Assembly: GCF_000344615.1 (NCBI RefSeq)
Contig: NZ_KB467824.1
Span: 2,411,962 to 2,475,961 of the forward strand
Direction: 5' to 3'
DNA from: Janthinobacterium sp. CG3
GTDB taxonomy: Bacteria; Pseudomonadota; Gammaproteobacteria; Burkholderiales; Burkholderiaceae_D
DNA: 64,000 bases
Below are positions 8,865 to 18,830 of this stretch, in pieces. Each line of letters opens with the position of its first letter. Position 1 is the stretch's first letter. Under the pieces are notes generated by a model. It worked only from the letters and a program-made list of their open reading frames with translations, was not told the origin of the DNA and did not search any database. The translations under genes and the position numbers were made by a program.

Positions 8865-9707
8865 TCATAACTGCATCAGGTCGATCAGGATCTGGCGCGT
8901 GTTCAGCGGCGCGCCACCGAGGTGGTGCGCCAGCAGGAAGCGCATCAGCTGCTTGCTCTGGCTTTGCGTGGCGGGGTCGGCGTAGTCTTCGCGCTCCATG
9001 TCGAGCAGGGTCTTGCCGCTGACGCGCGGCCAGGCGTCGGCGGCGCGTTCCAGCCGCGCGCCGCGCTCGGGGTCGACCACATAGAGGCGGTCGGCCTCGA
9101 CCGGCTGGCGGCTGCTGGTGCAGCGCGTCAGGTCGGCGGCGACGCCGGTTTCCTTCAGCAGCGCCAGTTCGAACTTGCGCAGCACGATGGGCGGCGGTTC
9201 GTTGTGCGCCAGCTGGTTCAGCGTGGCGACGTAGTGGTCGAACAAGGCCGGGTGCGGGTCGTCGCGCGCCAGCAGCTTGACCAGCAACTCGTTGAGGTAG
9301 AAGCCGCACAACAGCGCGGTTTTTTCCAGCGGCAGCATGCCGCCCACCCATTCGGCGCCGGTGAGGATGCGCAGCTCGGATTTGCCGGTCCAGCCGGTCG
9401 ACAGCGGCTGGAAGGTTTGCAGCACGCCGCGCAGTTGCGAGTGCGGCCGCTTGGCGCCCTTGGCGACCAACGCCACGCGGCCGTGTTCGCGCGTGAACAG
9501 GTCGACGATCAGGCTGGTTTCTTTGTGGGGGTAGCTGTGCAGCACGAAGCCGGGCTGGCCGCTGACGCGGCCGTCGCGCTGCGGCGGCCGGCCGCGCCGG
9601 ACCGCAGGCGCCGGCGCCGTCGTCGCAGGGGGCGCGACGGCGGGTGGCGGCGCCGGCGCGGCGGCCGGCGCGCTGACTTCTTCGGCGTCGAGCGTGTTGG
9701 TGTTCAT
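8865..9707 (-). CDS. recO: DNA repair protein RecO, with Ala/Pro-rich N-terminal extension
   Basis: 280 residues. RecO anneals strands and helps load RecA in the RecFOR gap-repair pathway. The OB-fold begins around residue 50 ([20 protein letters not shown]), followed by the helical domain. Before it lies an alanine- and proline-rich stretch (about residues 10-40, e.g. [15 protein letters not shown]) that RecO proteins usually lack, which explains the extra length over the usual 230-250. No alternative ATG lies closer to the conserved core, so the extended start was kept. It sits directly between era and pdxJ. Confidence 0.92.
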   Translation of the reverse strand: MNTNTLDAEEVSAPAAAPAPPPAVAPPATTAPAPAVRRGRPPQRDGRVSGQPGFVLHSYPHKETSLIVDLFTREHGRVALVAKGAKRPHSQLRGVLQTFQPLSTGWTGKSELRILTGAEWVGGMLPLEKTALLCGFYLNELLVKLLARDDPHPALFDHYVATLNQLAHNEPPPIVLRKFELALLKETGVAADLTRCTSSRQPVEADRLYVVDPERGARLERAADAWPRVSGKTLLDMEREDYADPATQSQSKQLMRFLLAHHLGGAPLNTRQILIDLMQL

Positions 9708-9731
9708 GCGCGTCGCAGCGTTGTTGCCGTG

Positions 9732-10634
9732 TTACTCGTAACCGTAGGCGCGCAAACCGGCTTCGTTGTCGGCCCAGCCGGATTTCACCTTGACCCAGAT
9801 TTCCAGGTACACCGGACCGCCGAAGAGTTTCTCCATGTCCAGGCGGGCCTGGGTCGACACTTCCTTCAGGCGCGCGCCCTTGTCGCCGATAATCATCGAC
9901 TTGTGGGTGTTGCGCTCGACCAGGATGGCGGCGAAGACGCGGCGCAGGTCGCCCTCTTGCTCGAACTTCTCGATCAGCACGGTGCTGGTGTACGGCAGTT
10001 CGTCGCCGACGAAGCGGAAGAGTTTTTCGCGCACGATCTCGGAGGCGAGGAACTTCTCGCTGCGGTCGGTGATGTCGTCCGGCCCGAAGATCGGCTGGTT
10101 TTCCGGCATGAAGCGCTTGATCTCGCTTTGCAGCCCTTCCAGCTGGAAATGCAGCTTGGCCGACACCGGCACGATGGCGGCGAAGTCGCGCATGGCGGCG
10201 ATCTTCTGCGCGAACGGCAGCAGCACGGCCTTGTCCTTGACGCGGTCGGACTTGTTGATCACCAGGATGCACGGCACCTCTTTCGGCAGCAGGTCCATGA
10301 CTTGCTGGTCGGCCGGGCCGAAGGTGCCGGCCTCGATCACGTACAGGATCACGTCCGACGAAACCAGGGTATTGGTGACGGTCTTGTTGAGCGTCTTGTT
10401 GAGCGCGTTCGAATGGCGCGTTTGGAAACCCGGCGTGTCGACGTAGATGAACTGCGCGTCTTCCACGGTCTGGATGCCGGTGATGCGGTGGCGCGTGGTC
10501 TGGGCCTTGCGCGAGGTGATACTGACTTTTGCGCCGATCAGCACGTTCATCAAGGTCGATTTGCCCACGTTCGGGCGGCCGACGATGGCGATATAGCCAC
10601 AGCGGAAGTTGGCGGGCATAGGAGTGGCTGTCAT
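9732..10634 (-). CDS. era: GTPase Era
   Basis: About 300 residues from the ATG at 10634. Era is a GTPase that binds 16S rRNA and is needed for 30S maturation. G motifs are complete: GRPNVGKST (G1), DTPGFQT (G3), NKSD (G4) and VSA (G5). The C-terminal KH domain follows, with [13 protein letters not shown]. The frame is open upstream to an ATG at 10667, which would overlap rnc. I chose 10634 because it follows the rnc stop by one base and gives the usual length. It is the standard rnc-era-recO order. Confidence 0.95.
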   Translation of the reverse strand: MTATPMPANFRCGYIAIVGRPNVGKSTLMNVLIGAKVSITSRKAQTTRHRITGIQTVEDAQFIYVDTPGFQTRHSNALNKTLNKTVTNTLVSSDVILYVIEAGTFGPADQQVMDLLPKEVPCILVINKSDRVKDKAVLLPFAQKIAAMRDFAAIVPVSAKLHFQLEGLQSEIKRFMPENQPIFGPDDITDRSEKFLASEIVREKLFRFVGDELPYTSTVLIEKFEQEGDLRRVFAAILVERNTHKSMIIGDKGARLKEVSTQARLDMEKLFGGPVYLEIWVKVKSGWADNEAGLRAYGYE

Positions 10635-10635
10635 G

Positions 10636-11472
10636 CTAGTGTCGATTCTGTTTAGTGTGAAGTGCAATGGTGGTCGGCTTGCCGTCGGCGGCCTTGGCGG
10701 GCGCCGCGGCGGCGCCTTCGTGTTGGACCGTGGCGATGCCGGCCAGTTTCAGCTGGGTCGCGCGCGGCTTGGCCTTGCGGGCCGCGGCCGGCGACTTCAG
10801 CAGCGCCTGTTCGGCCACGTCCAGCGCCAGTTTGGCGGCGGCCTGTTCGCCGGCGCGGCGGCTGCCGCCGCGGCCGTAGACCTGGATGCCCAGCTTGGGC
10901 ACCAGGCATTCGATTTCGAATTCCTGGCTGTGCGCGGCGCCGTGGGTGGCCACCACGTTGTACTGCGGCAGCGAGATTTTCTTACTCTGCAAAAATTCCT
11001 GCAGTAGCGTCTTGGCATCCTTGCCCAGCGTTTGCGGGTCGACCGAGTCGAGGATGGGAATGTAGAAGGCGCGGATGACGTCGCGCGCGGGGTCGAAGCC
11101 GGCGTCCAAAAAAATGGCGCCTAACAGCGCCTCGAGCGTGTCGGCCAGGATCGAGGGGCGCCGGAAACCGCCCGACTTCAATTCGCCCTCGCCCAGGCGC
11201 AGGAACTGCGACAGCTCCAGCTTCTGGGCGATTTCGTAGAGCGACTGCTGCTTGACCAGGTTGGCGCGCAGGCGCGACAGGTCGCCCTCGTCGATCGCCG
11301 CGAAGCGCTCGTACAGGATCGAGGCGACCACGCAGTTCAGGATCGAGTCGCCCAGGAACTCCAGCCGCTCGTTATGCAAACTGCTGTGGCTACGGTGCGT
11401 CAAGGCTTGCTGCAACAGGCCGGCATCCTGGAACGTGTAGCCTAAACGGTTTTGCAATAACTGAAGATTCAT
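10636..11472 (-). CDS. rnc: Ribonuclease III
   Basis: 278 residues. It cleaves double-stranded RNA, including the 16S/23S rRNA precursor. The RNase III signature [17 protein letters not shown] lies near residues 35-52, with a second acidic cluster around [12 protein letters not shown] double-stranded RNA-binding domain follows (about 150-225). The last about 50 residues are an Ala/Lys/Pro-rich tail that makes it longer than the 226-residue E. coli enzyme. It precedes era with one base between genes. Confidence 0.95.
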   Translation of the reverse strand: MNLQLLQNRLGYTFQDAGLLQQALTHRSHSSLHNERLEFLGDSILNCVVASILYERFAAIDEGDLSRLRANLVKQQSLYEIAQKLELSQFLRLGEGELKSGGFRRPSILADTLEALLGAIFLDAGFDPARDVIRAFYIPILDSVDPQTLGKDAKTLLQEFLQSKKISLPQYNVVATHGAAHSQEFEIECLVPKLGIQVYGRGGSRRAGEQAAAKLALDVAEQALLKSPAAARKAKPRATQLKLAGIATVQHEGAAAAPAKAADGKPTTIALHTKQNRH

Positions 11473-11497
11473 TGTCGGTTCTGTATGGTGTTGGGGG

Positions 11498-11890
11498 TCA
11501 TTCGGCGGGCTTGACGGCCGGCACGCCCTTTGCGGTGGTGCCGGTATAGTTCAGCACCAGGCTCGCCGGCCCCATCAGCGGAATGCGTTTTTCGTAGGCG
11601 AAGCTCACTTCGACCTCGCCGTTCTCGGCGCCGATGATCAAATCCTTGCCGCTGATCGAGTCGATATACGTGACGCTGGCGTTCTGGTCGAAGGCGTTCT
11701 GGATGGCGCGCACCGTGGTGCCGGCCGCCTTGGCCTGCTTGATGCCGTTCGAAATGGCCCGGTATTCAATGTAGGTCGGCACGACCTTCAAGCCCAGCAC
11801 GCCGACAAATCCCAGGATGGCCAGCACGAAGATTAGTCCGACCAGTGATATGCCCTGTTGCTTGCCGCCGTATGGTGCGATCCGATCCAT
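11498..11890 (-). CDS. DUF4845 domain protein with one N-terminal membrane helix
   Basis: 130 residues. It has a short basic N-terminus, then a hydrophobic segment ([21 protein letters not shown], about residues 14-34) that looks like a pilin-type or signal-anchor helix, then a small extracytoplasmic domain. This small protein is regularly found between lepB and rnc in betaproteobacteria and is annotated DUF4845. The function is unknown. A role close to secretion is only suggested by position. Confidence 0.85.
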   Translation of the reverse strand: MDRIAPYGGKQQGISLVGLIFVLAILGFVGVLGLKVVPTYIEYRAISNGIKQAKAAGTTVRAIQNAFDQNASVTYIDSISGKDLIIGAENGEVEVSFAYEKRIPLMGPASLVLNYTGTTAKGVPAVKPAE

Positions 11891-11908
11891 GCGCTTCCCC
11901 TTGTTCGA

Positions 11909-12826
11909 TTATTGTATGCCGCCAATGCGTTTCAGGTTGCTCAGGTTCATCCAGACCAGAATGGCCTTGCCGACGATGTTCTTGTTCGGCACAAAACCCC
12001 AGTAACGGCTGTCGGCGCTGTTATCGCGGTTGTCGCCCATCATAAAGTAATTACCTTCTGGAACGACGCAAGTGAAACCGTCTTCATTGTAGTTGCACGC
12101 TTCCTTGTTCGGGAAATCGTGGACCTGGTTCAGGTTCAGCGTCGGCGCGACGTCGTCGTTGAGGACGCGGTGCGGCACGCCGGCCAGGTTTTCCTGCAAC
12201 TGCTTGTGGTAGACCGGTTGCTCGTCGTCCAGGTAATCGTCCAGCGGCGTGTAGGTGACAGCCTTGCCGTTTACCGTCAAACGCTTGTTCTCGTAGGTGA
12301 TTTTATCACCCGGCACGCCGATGACGCGCTTAATGTAGTCCTGCGAGATGTCGCGCGGATATTTGAACACCATCACGTCGCCCCGTTGCGGGTCGTTCAC
12401 TTCGATCACCTTCTTGTTCAAGATAGGCAAGCGGATGCCGTAGGTGAACTTGTTGACGAGGATCAGGTCGCCCACCACCAGCGTCGGCACCATCGACGAG
12501 GACGGGATCTTGAACGGCTCGTACAGGAAGGAGCGCAGGCAAAACACCAGCGCGATGACCGGGAAGAAGGCGCCCGAGTACTCGACCCAGGTCGGCTGGC
12601 GCAGCAGCGCCGATTCGATCGTCGAACGGCTGGTGCCGTGCTCGATCTTGACGCCCTCGGCCGTCAACTTGGCGTTGCGCGAGTCGAAGTCGGCCAGCGC
12701 GCGGTCGGCGGCGACCCGGCGCTGGCGCGCCAGGTAGAACACGTCGAGAAAATAAATCACGCCGGTCAGGACCATCAACACGAACAAGATTAATGCGAAA
12801 TTTCCTAAGATGACTTGCAGGCTCAT
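11909..12826 (-). CDS. lepB: Signal peptidase I
   Basis: 305 residues. It removes signal peptides from exported proteins at the outer face of the inner membrane. Two N-terminal hydrophobic segments are present (about residues 5-28 and 85-103). The catalytic serine lies in [10 protein letters not shown] and the catalytic lysine in [12 protein letters not shown]. The C-terminal [11 protein letters not shown] box is intact. Its start overlaps the lepA stop by four bases, the common lepA-lepB pairing. Confidence 0.96.
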   Translation of the reverse strand: MSLQVILGNFALILFVLMVLTGVIYFLDVFYLARQRRVAADRALADFDSRNAKLTAEGVKIEHGTSRSTIESALLRQPTWVEYSGAFFPVIALVFCLRSFLYEPFKIPSSSMVPTLVVGDLILVNKFTYGIRLPILNKKVIEVNDPQRGDVMVFKYPRDISQDYIKRVIGVPGDKITYENKRLTVNGKAVTYTPLDDYLDDEQPVYHKQLQENLAGVPHRVLNDDVAPTLNLNQVHDFPNKEACNYNEDGFTCVVPEGNYFMMGDNRDNSADSRYWGFVPNKNIVGKAILVWMNLSNLKRIGGIQ

Positions 12827-14616
12827 TTATCGTCCACTTGTAAAATTGCTAAGAATGCTTCCTGTGGAATCTCGACCGAGCCCACTTGCTTCATCCGCTT
12901 TTTACCCGCTTTTTGCTTTTCAAGCAACTTTTTCTTGCGGCTGATGTCGCCGCCATAGCATTTCGCCAACACGTTCTTGCGCAAGGCCTTGACGTTTTCG
13001 CGCGAAATGATGTTGGCGCCGATGGTCGCCTGGATCGCCACGTCGAACATCTGGCGCGGGATCAGTTCGCGCATCTTGGCGGCCACCTGGCGGCCGCGGA
13101 ACTGGCTGTTGGAGCGGTGCACGATGATGGCCAGCGCGTCGACCTTCTCGCTGTTGATCAGCATGTCGACCTTGACGACGTCGGCGGCGCGGTACTCCTT
13201 GAACTCGTAGTCCATCGAGGCGTAACCGCGCGAGGTCGATTTGAGCTTGTCGAAGAAGTCCAGCACGATCTCGGCCATCGGCATTTCATACACCAGCTTG
13301 ACCTGGCGGCCGTGGTAGGCCATGTCCAGCTGCACGCCGCGCTTGGCGATGCACAGCGTGATGACCGAGCCGACGTATTCCTGCGGCATGTACAGGTTGA
13401 CGGTGACGATAGGCTCGCGCACCTCTTCGATCCGGGACGGGTCCGGCATCTTGGACGGGTTGTCGACGCGGATCAGGCTGTTGTCGCGCAACACCACCTC
13501 GTACACCACGGTCGGCGCCGTGGTGATCAGGTCCATGTCGAATTCGCGCTCCAGGCGCTCTTGCACGATTTCCATGTGCAACAGGCCGAGGAAACCGCAG
13601 CGGAAGCCGAAGCCCAGCGCCTGCGACACTTCCGGCTCGTACATCAGGGCGGCGTCGTTCAGTTTCAATTTTTCCAGCGAGTCGCGCAGCGCGTCGTACT
13701 GGTTGGCCTCGACCGGGAACAGGCCGGCGAACACCTGCGGCTGCACTTCCTTGAAGCCCGGCAGCGGCTCCTTGGCGGGGCGGCTGGCCAGGGTGACGGT
13801 GTCGCCGACCTTGGCGGCCTTCAATTCCTTGATGCCGGCGATGATGAAGCCCACCTGCCCGGCCGACAGCGCCGGCAGCGAGACCGAACGCGGCGAGAAC
13901 ACGCCGACGCTTTCGACCAGGTTGACCGAACCGCTAGCCATCAGCAGGATTTTTTCCTTCGGTTTCAGGGTGCCGTTGATGACGCGCACCAGCATGACGA
14001 CGCCGACGTAGTTGTCGAACCACGAGTCGACGATCAGCGCCTGCAGCGGCGCCTCCGGGTCGCCCTTCGGCGGCGGCACCTTCAGGATCAGCGATTCGAG
14101 CACGTCGATGACGCCCAGGCCGGTCTTGGCCGAGCAATGCACGGCGTCGGTCGCGTCGATGCCGATGACGTCTTCGATTTCGGCGATGGCGTTCGGCGGG
14201 TCGGCGTTCGGCAAGTCGATCTTGTTGAGCACCGGCACCACTTCAACGCCCAGGTCCAGCGCCGTGTAGCAGTTCGCCACGGTCTGCGCTTCCACGCCCT
14301 GCGAGGCGTCGACCACCAGCAGCGCGCCTTCGCACGCCGACAGCGAGCGGCTCACTTCATAGCTGAAGTCAACGTGGCCCGGGGTGTCGATCAGGTTCAG
14401 GTTGTAGATTTCGCCGTTGCGGGCCTTGTATTGCAGCGCCGCCGTCTGCGCCTTGATGGTAATGCCGCGTTCGCGCTCCAGATCCATCGAATCGAGCACT
14501 TGGGCTTCCATCTCGCGGTCGGACAGGCCGCCGCACAATTGAATGATGCGGTCGGCCAGGGTCGACTTACCGTGATCGATGTGGGCGATGATGGAGAAAT
14601 TGCGTATGTTGTTCAT
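12823..14616 (-). CDS. lepA: Elongation factor 4 (LepA)
   Basis: 597 residues from [20 protein letters not shown]. The frame extends further upstream, but this start matches family length. LepA is a ribosome-bound translational GTPase that can back-translocate stalled ribosomes. The G domain has [16 protein letters not shown] and NKIDLP motifs, followed by domains II, III, V and the LepA-specific C-terminal domain ([20 protein letters not shown]). lepB follows with a four-base overlap. The roughly 300 bp upstream to the glutaredoxin-like gene holds no supported gene. Confidence 0.96.
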   Translation of the reverse strand: MNNIRNFSIIAHIDHGKSTLADRIIQLCGGLSDREMEAQVLDSMDLERERGITIKAQTAALQYKARNGEIYNLNLIDTPGHVDFSYEVSRSLSACEGALLVVDASQGVEAQTVANCYTALDLGVEVVPVLNKIDLPNADPPNAIAEIEDVIGIDATDAVHCSAKTGLGVIDVLESLILKVPPPKGDPEAPLQALIVDSWFDNYVGVVMLVRVINGTLKPKEKILLMASGSVNLVESVGVFSPRSVSLPALSAGQVGFIIAGIKELKAAKVGDTVTLASRPAKEPLPGFKEVQPQVFAGLFPVEANQYDALRDSLEKLKLNDAALMYEPEVSQALGFGFRCGFLGLLHMEIVQERLEREFDMDLITTAPTVVYEVVLRDNSLIRVDNPSKMPDPSRIEEVREPIVTVNLYMPQEYVGSVITLCIAKRGVQLDMAYHGRQVKLVYEMPMAEIVLDFFDKLKSTSRGYASMDYEFKEYRAADVVKVDMLINSEKVDALAIIVHRSNSQFRGRQVAAKMRELIPRQMFDVAIQATIGANIISRENVKALRKNVLAKCYGGDISRKKKLLEKQKAGKKRMKQVGSVEIPQEAFLAILQVDDK

Positions 14617-14913
14617 TAACAAATATAAATGCGAAGTATGAAAGACGGCACTGCTGATCGGGGACCACCGCCGGAGCGAACTCCGCACAATGATAAAAAA
14701 AGCGCTCCGAGCGGGGCGTTGAGCCCCAGGCGAGCGCCTTTGAAGCGACAGAAGCGAATGCGATAAACAGAAGCTTTTTCGATTCTCCCATTTTACCGGA
14801 TTTCAGAGTAGAAAGCCCGTGTTATGACGCCTGCGGGCTTGGCGGGGTGCAATTTCAGCCAGATTTAAGGCGGACGCCGGGCTGCAAGGATATAAATATT
14901 AATTTAAATGCAT

Positions 14914-15171
14914 TTATAGCGAAGCTTGGTCCTGCCGCAAATACGCGCCGACCTTGTCGGCGTCGAGGAAGTAATGGCACAACTCGGGTTGCTCCAGGTC
15001 GCCGAACAAGACCGGTACCAGCTCGTCGTACTTGGCCACCAGGGCCTCGTCGGCGTCGACGTCGATGACCTCGACGGTGAACGGCGCGGCCGGATCGTTG
15101 AGCGCCTGCAAGGCGTCCAACATGTCCTGGCACAAATGGCAATAACTGCGGGAGTAAAGAGTGAAATGCAT
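14914..15171 (-). CDS. Glutaredoxin-like protein (DUF836 type)
   Basis: 85 residues. It begins MHFTLYSRSYCHLCQDML, giving a CHLC motif of the thioredoxin fold at Cys11-Cys14, and contains VPVLFGD in the place of the cis-proline loop of glutaredoxins. Members of this small family are usually found beside degQ/mucD and lepA in betaproteobacteria, as here. A thiol-disulfide role is likely, but its substrate is unknown. Confidence 0.85.
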   Translation of the reverse strand: MHFTLYSRSYCHLCQDMLDALQALNDPAAPFTVEVIDVDADEALVAKYDELVPVLFGDLEQPELCHYFLDADKVGAYLRQDQASL

Positions 15172-15201
15172 GATTCGATAATGAAAAATTAAGACGCGTG
15201 A

Positions 15202-15310
15202 CGTAGGTCGGATTAGCGGGACGCGTAATCCGACAATGTTGGCCGAAGCGAGCCACGCCGCTCCAGGCCAACATTGTCGGGTTACGTCGTTCCGGCCAAC
15301 CCGCCCTACG
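15202..15310. repeat. Dispersed repeat, GTAGGTCGGATTAGC type, copy A
   Basis: The ends CGTAGG and CCTACG and an inner pair (GTAATCCGACAATGTTGGCC with its near-complement) form one long imperfect hairpin. Related copies are at 40896, 45342, 55323 and 60494. It lies between the glutaredoxin-like gene and degQ. Confidence 0.8.
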
Positions 15311-15319
15311 AAATACCCT

Positions 15320-16831
15320 TTACTTACCCGCCGACGGACGCAGCGACACGAACTGCGACACGTCGCCGCGCCGCACCAGCACCACCGACGACTTGTTCGG
15401 GTCGAGCTTGGCGACGACGGCGTTGAACTGCTTGGCGTCCCGCACCTCGATATTGTTCACTTGCTGGATCACGTCGCCCGGCTGCACGCCGGCGCGCGCG
15501 GCGACGCCGTCGGCCGCTTCGACCAGCACGCCGACCTCAAGCGACAACTCCTTCTTCTTGACCGGCGTCAGGTCGCTCACCGTCAAGCCTAGCGCGTTGC
15601 TCGGCGCTTCGTCGCCCGGCGTCTTGCCGCCGGCCTTCTTGGCCACCTTGTCGCCCTCCAGCTCGACGATGGTGACCGGCACGTCCTGCTGCGCGCCCTT
15701 GCGCCACAGCGTGACGGTGGCGCGGCTGTTGAGCGCGGTGCCGCCAACCAGGCGCGGCAGGTCGGACGAACGCTCCACCGCCACACCGTTGAACTTCAGG
15801 ATGATGTCGCCGGCCTTGATGCCGGCCTTGTCCGCGGGGCCGCCCGGCTCGACCATCGACACCTGCGCGCCCTGGGCGTTCTTCAGCCCCAGCGATTCGG
15901 CCACTTCCTTGGTCAGCTCGCCGATTTGCACGCCGATACGCCCGCGCGTGACCTTGCCCGATTTCTTCAGCTGTTCGCCAACGCGCATCGCCTCGTCGAT
16001 CGGCACCGCGAACGAAATGCCGTTATAGCCGCCGGACAGGGTGGCGATCTGCGAATTGATGCCGATCACCTCGCCGCGCATATTGATCAGGGGCCCGCCG
16101 GAATTGCCGGGATTGACCGCGACGTCGCTCTGGATCAGTTGCAGGTAGTCGCCGGTGTCGCGCGACTTGGCCGAGATGATACCGGCGGTGACGGTGTTTT
16201 CCAGATTGAACGGCGAACCGATCGCGATCACCCATTCGCCGACGCGTATCTTGTTCGAATCGCCCATGGACAGGCGCGGCAGGTTGCCGCCGTCGATCTT
16301 CAGCAAGGCGACGTCGGTGCGGGCGTCGGCGCCCAGCACCTTGGCCTTGAATTCGCGCTTGTCGGTCAACGTCACGTAGACCTCGTCGGCGCCGTCGACG
16401 ACGTGGGCGTTGGTCAGCACGTAGCCGTCGGCCGAAATGATGAAGCCGGAACCGACGCCACGCTGGACCTGCTCCTCCTGCGGCACGGCGCGGCGCCCGC
16501 GCGGGGCCTGCTGGCGCGGCGACGGCGACGGCGCCGGGGCGGCGCCACCACCGAAGAAGCGGCGCAGGAATTCCTGCATTTCCTCTTCGCCCGGCGCGCC
16601 CTGCCCGCCCTGGCCCTGGCCGCGGCCCATTTTCATGCGCTCGGTGGTGCGGATGTTGACGACGGCGGGGCCGACCTTCTCGATCAGGTCGGTGAAATCG
16701 GGCAAGCCGGCGACGGCGGCTGCCGCCTGCGCGGTGGGGGCCACGCCGAGTACGGCCGGCGCGAATACCATGCCGGCGCTGATCAGCAACGCGGAAAGAG
16801 TCTTGCCACCAACGGAGATTTTATTTTTCAT
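15320..16831 (-). CDS. degQ: Periplasmic serine protease of the Do (DegQ/MucD) family
   Basis: 503 residues from MKNKISVGGKTLSALL, chosen because a signal peptide follows directly with cleavage near AQAAAA (about residue 38). It degrades misfolded envelope proteins. The catalytic triad is visible: His in LTNAHVV, Asp in ARTDVALLKI and Ser in NPGNSGGPL. Two PDZ domains follow (GRIGVQIGELT..., then LGLTVSDLTP...GVQPGDVI). A Gly/Gln/Pro-rich linker lies near 90-140. It is normally the last gene of the rpoE-rseA-rseB-mucD set. Here rseB is missing upstream. Confidence 0.94.
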   Translation of the reverse strand: MKNKISVGGKTLSALLISAGMVFAPAVLGVAPTAQAAAAVAGLPDFTDLIEKVGPAVVNIRTTERMKMGRGQGQGGQGAPGEEEMQEFLRRFFGGGAAPAPSPSPRQQAPRGRRAVPQEEQVQRGVGSGFIISADGYVLTNAHVVDGADEVYVTLTDKREFKAKVLGADARTDVALLKIDGGNLPRLSMGDSNKIRVGEWVIAIGSPFNLENTVTAGIISAKSRDTGDYLQLIQSDVAVNPGNSGGPLINMRGEVIGINSQIATLSGGYNGISFAVPIDEAMRVGEQLKKSGKVTRGRIGVQIGELTKEVAESLGLKNAQGAQVSMVEPGGPADKAGIKAGDIILKFNGVAVERSSDLPRLVGGTALNSRATVTLWRKGAQQDVPVTIVELEGDKVAKKAGGKTPGDEAPSNALGLTVSDLTPVKKKELSLEVGVLVEAADGVAARAGVQPGDVIQQVNNIEVRDAKQFNAVVAKLDPNKSSVVLVRRGDVSQFVSLRPSAGK

Positions 16832-17138
16832 GGACGGTATCGTGTGAGTATATTGGGTATCTTGGGCCTGGAATGGAAGAGTGCGCTGGGCGCCCTGTCG
16901 CTGCATGGCATAAGGCTATAGCCATGGTAAGCGAAAACAGAACTTGCCGCCCACACAAGGTATTGTGCGGCGGCGTTTTTTCAAGGGGGGCAGATGGTGG
17001 AATAATTAAAACCCACGGCGCAACCCCGCGGTCAGACCTGGAGGTCTGGCCCCAGGCTCTTTGCCTTGGCTTGATTTTCGGCGTGGCCGGCCCGCCAACT
17101 GAGCGGCCTTATCCAAACCGACGTTGGCGGCCACACCG
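16832..17138. other. Intergenic region where rseB would be expected
   Basis: About 307 bp without a gene. It contains a GC-rich hairpin at 16946-16974 (GCCGCC and GGCGGC ends) followed by six T on the plus strand, and a repeat at 17029-17108. No RseB-like text is seen in any frame. The degQ promoter presumably lies near 16840-16940. Confidence 0.6.
17029..17108. repeat. Dispersed repeat, GGTC(A/C)GACC type, copy 1
   Basis: Aligns by eye over about 70 bp with 52019-52091 (shared GGCCGGC, TTGCC/TTGCTT and CCAGGCTCTTTGCC-like segments), with a looser relative at 26274-26335. It begins 30 bp beyond the shortened rseA gene. Confidence 0.6.
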
Positions 17139-17450
17139 TCAGGGTAGGCTGGTAACGCGGTCCGGCGCGGCGCTGGCGCCGTCGGCGCCGCTGGCTGGCG
17201 ACGGCAAGGGCGCGCGCAGCGGCGGCTCGGCCGCCAGCGCCGTCGCCATGCGCGCGGCGAAGCCCTCGCTCAATTCGCCGCCGCAACCGTCCGATCGCAG
17301 CGTATGGCCAATTTGATGATACGCACTCCAAGCCGCACGCCCCTCGGGCGTGTCGAGCGCCGCGAAGGCCAGCTCGACTTCGCTGGCCGCCAGTTCACCG
17401 TCGGCCAGGGCCGAGATCGTTTCGTGCAGCTGTTTTTGCGTGTCCATCAC
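17139..17450 (-). CDS. rseA: Sigma-E anti-sigma factor RseA-like, short form without membrane anchor
   Basis: 103 residues starting MMDTQKQLHETISALADGEL, the typical N-terminal sigma-binding domain of RseA/MucA proteins, with YHQIGHTLRSDG further on. Full-length RseA proteins continue with a transmembrane helix and a periplasmic domain that binds RseB. This protein ends after a low-complexity Ala/Pro tail (RVTSLP) with no hydrophobic segment. It lies directly after rpoE. It may be a soluble anti-sigma factor or a truncated relic, and the sequence alone cannot decide. Confidence 0.8.
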   Translation of the reverse strand: MMDTQKQLHETISALADGELAASEVELAFAALDTPEGRAAWSAYHQIGHTLRSDGCGGELSEGFAARMATALAAEPPLRAPLPSPASGADGASAAPDRVTSLP

Positions 17451-17527
17451 ATTTTTCCTGCCATCTCAAGAGCGTTTCGTGCGAAAAAAACCGGGCGCGG
17501 ACCAGAATTGCCAAAGTCGCATCTCAA

Positions 17528-17569
17528 TTGCCAATAATCACAGTCTTATTGCAAATAATCACTGTCTTA
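17528..17569. repeat. Two 21-bp tandem repeats at the rpoE stop
   Basis: Two adjacent 21-base units (17528-17548 and 17549-17569) match at 19 positions, with core AATAATCAC followed by GTCTTA. The rpoE stop codon falls within the second unit, so the duplication added sequence just after the coding end. Confidence 0.75.
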
Positions 17570-18190
17570 CCAACGCTTGTCAACCGGCATATCCAATAAA
17601 GGTCGTAATTTTTCCGCAATGACTTCGCGGGCGCGAAAAATACGACTGCGCACGGTGCCGATCGGGCAGGCCATGATGTCGGAAATTTCCTCGTAGCTAA
17701 GACCTTCGATTTCACGCAGCACGATGGCGGTGCGCAACTCCAGCGGCAGCAGGTCCATCGCGGCGTTGACGGTTTCGGCGATCTGCTTGCTGGCGAGCAT
17801 GGACTCTGGGGTATTGATGTCGCGCAGGTTGTCGCCGTCGTCGAAGGCCTCGGCCTGCTCGGCGTCGGTGTCGGTGGACGTCGGCGTGCGCCGGCCCTGG
17901 GTGACCAGGAAATTTTTGGCCGTGTTGATGCCGATCCGGTACAACCACGTGTAAAACGCGGAGTCGCCGCGGAAATGCCGCAAGGCCCGGTACGCTTTAA
18001 TAAAAGTCTCCTGTACCACATCTTCGGCCTCCGCCGGGTCGTGCACAAGGCGCGACACCAAGCGCATCAGCCTGCGCTGATACTTTGACACCAGGACGTC
18101 AAATGCCCGTTTGTCGCCCGACTGGACACGCTCGACCAGCAGCTGATCACACTCACGTTCTGTCCTCACTCCCGATGTCCTTGGTGGCAT
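17567..18190 (-). CDS. rpoE: RNA polymerase sigma factor RpoE (ECF family)
   Basis: 207 residues. ECF sigma factor for envelope stress. Region 2 is clear (LVSKYQRRLMRLVSRLVHDP, AEDVVQETFIKAYRAL), and region 4 has LPLELRTAIVLREIEGLSYEEI with its helix-turn-helix. It lies upstream of rseA and degQ, which it is expected to control together with itself. The upstream neighbour is an unknown membrane protein, then fabF. Confidence 0.95.
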   Translation of the reverse strand: MPPRTSGVRTERECDQLLVERVQSGDKRAFDVLVSKYQRRLMRLVSRLVHDPAEAEDVVQETFIKAYRALRHFRGDSAFYTWLYRIGINTAKNFLVTQGRRTPTSTDTDAEQAEAFDDGDNLRDINTPESMLASKQIAETVNAAMDLLPLELRTAIVLREIEGLSYEEISDIMACPIGTVRSRIFRAREVIAEKLRPLLDMPVDKRW

Positions 18191-18238
18191 GCAGCGCGGG
18201 CGCCGTTATAGTTATAGAGTTGGCCCGTTGCAAGAAGT

Positions 18239-18706
18239 TCAGTCATTCTGATTTTTTTCTCCCACTTCCCCAGCGCGAGCGGCTATCCAACGGCAAGCCA
18301 CGGCAAGCGGACGGAACGCCGCGCCGGCCACGTTGCCGGGCCACAGCAGCAGCGCCAACACGGCACCGTCATCGCCGCGCAAGCGCAGCAGCAACAAGCC
18401 GGGCCACAAGGTCGATCCCGGCATCAGAACGGCTGCGCACGCGGCCCCGCCGGCCATGCCTAGGTATACCGTCTGCCGAATTTGTCCGACACCGGAAATG
18501 TCAATCCGGCGCGGCTTTGTGTTTTGGTCCGGAAAAAACAGGCACAACAACCCGCCCAGCACGCTGGCGCCGGCACCAAGCAGGCCCAGCCTGTGGCCGC
18601 CGCCGGCCAGCGCCGCGCCGGCCGCCAGCGCGCAGACGGCCAGCGCGGCCGACAACAGGCGCAGGCAGACGGACGGACGCACGACGGCAGACACCGCAAT
18701 CGACAT
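18239..18706 (-). CDS. Small membrane protein, possibly YgfX-like
   Basis: 155 residues with two close hydrophobic segments near the N-terminus (about 16-58: AALAVCALAAGAALAGGG, then LGLLGAGASVLGGLLCLFF) followed by a soluble, beta-type region (LLLRLRGDDGAVLALLLWPG). This architecture and the position between fabF and rpoE fit the small YgfX-type proteins of proteobacteria, but I see no diagnostic motif. Function unknown. Confidence 0.6.
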   Translation of the reverse strand: MSIAVSAVVRPSVCLRLLSAALAVCALAAGAALAGGGHRLGLLGAGASVLGGLLCLFFPDQNTKPRRIDISGVGQIRQTVYLGMAGGAACAAVLMPGSTLWPGLLLLRLRGDDGAVLALLLWPGNVAGAAFRPLAVACRWIAARAGEVGEKNQND

Positions 18707-18830
18707 GGCACTCTTAGAGAAAGGGAATACGTCAGGCGCGCCGGCAACATGCCGGGCAAATTCAGGTGCTGGCGAACGCCAGCACCGAATCAGCGCTCAT
18801 CCGATTTGACCGGAGTGAGCGCTAAAAAGT

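Noticed and set aside
15202..15310. Rho-independent terminator of degQ
   Set aside because: Hairpin is long and lacks a T run in either direction; it matches the dispersed repeat family.
16832..16906. Longer degQ start
   Set aside because: The codons before MKNKISVGG do not belong to a signal peptide and would hide it; the inner ATG gives the expected signal sequence.
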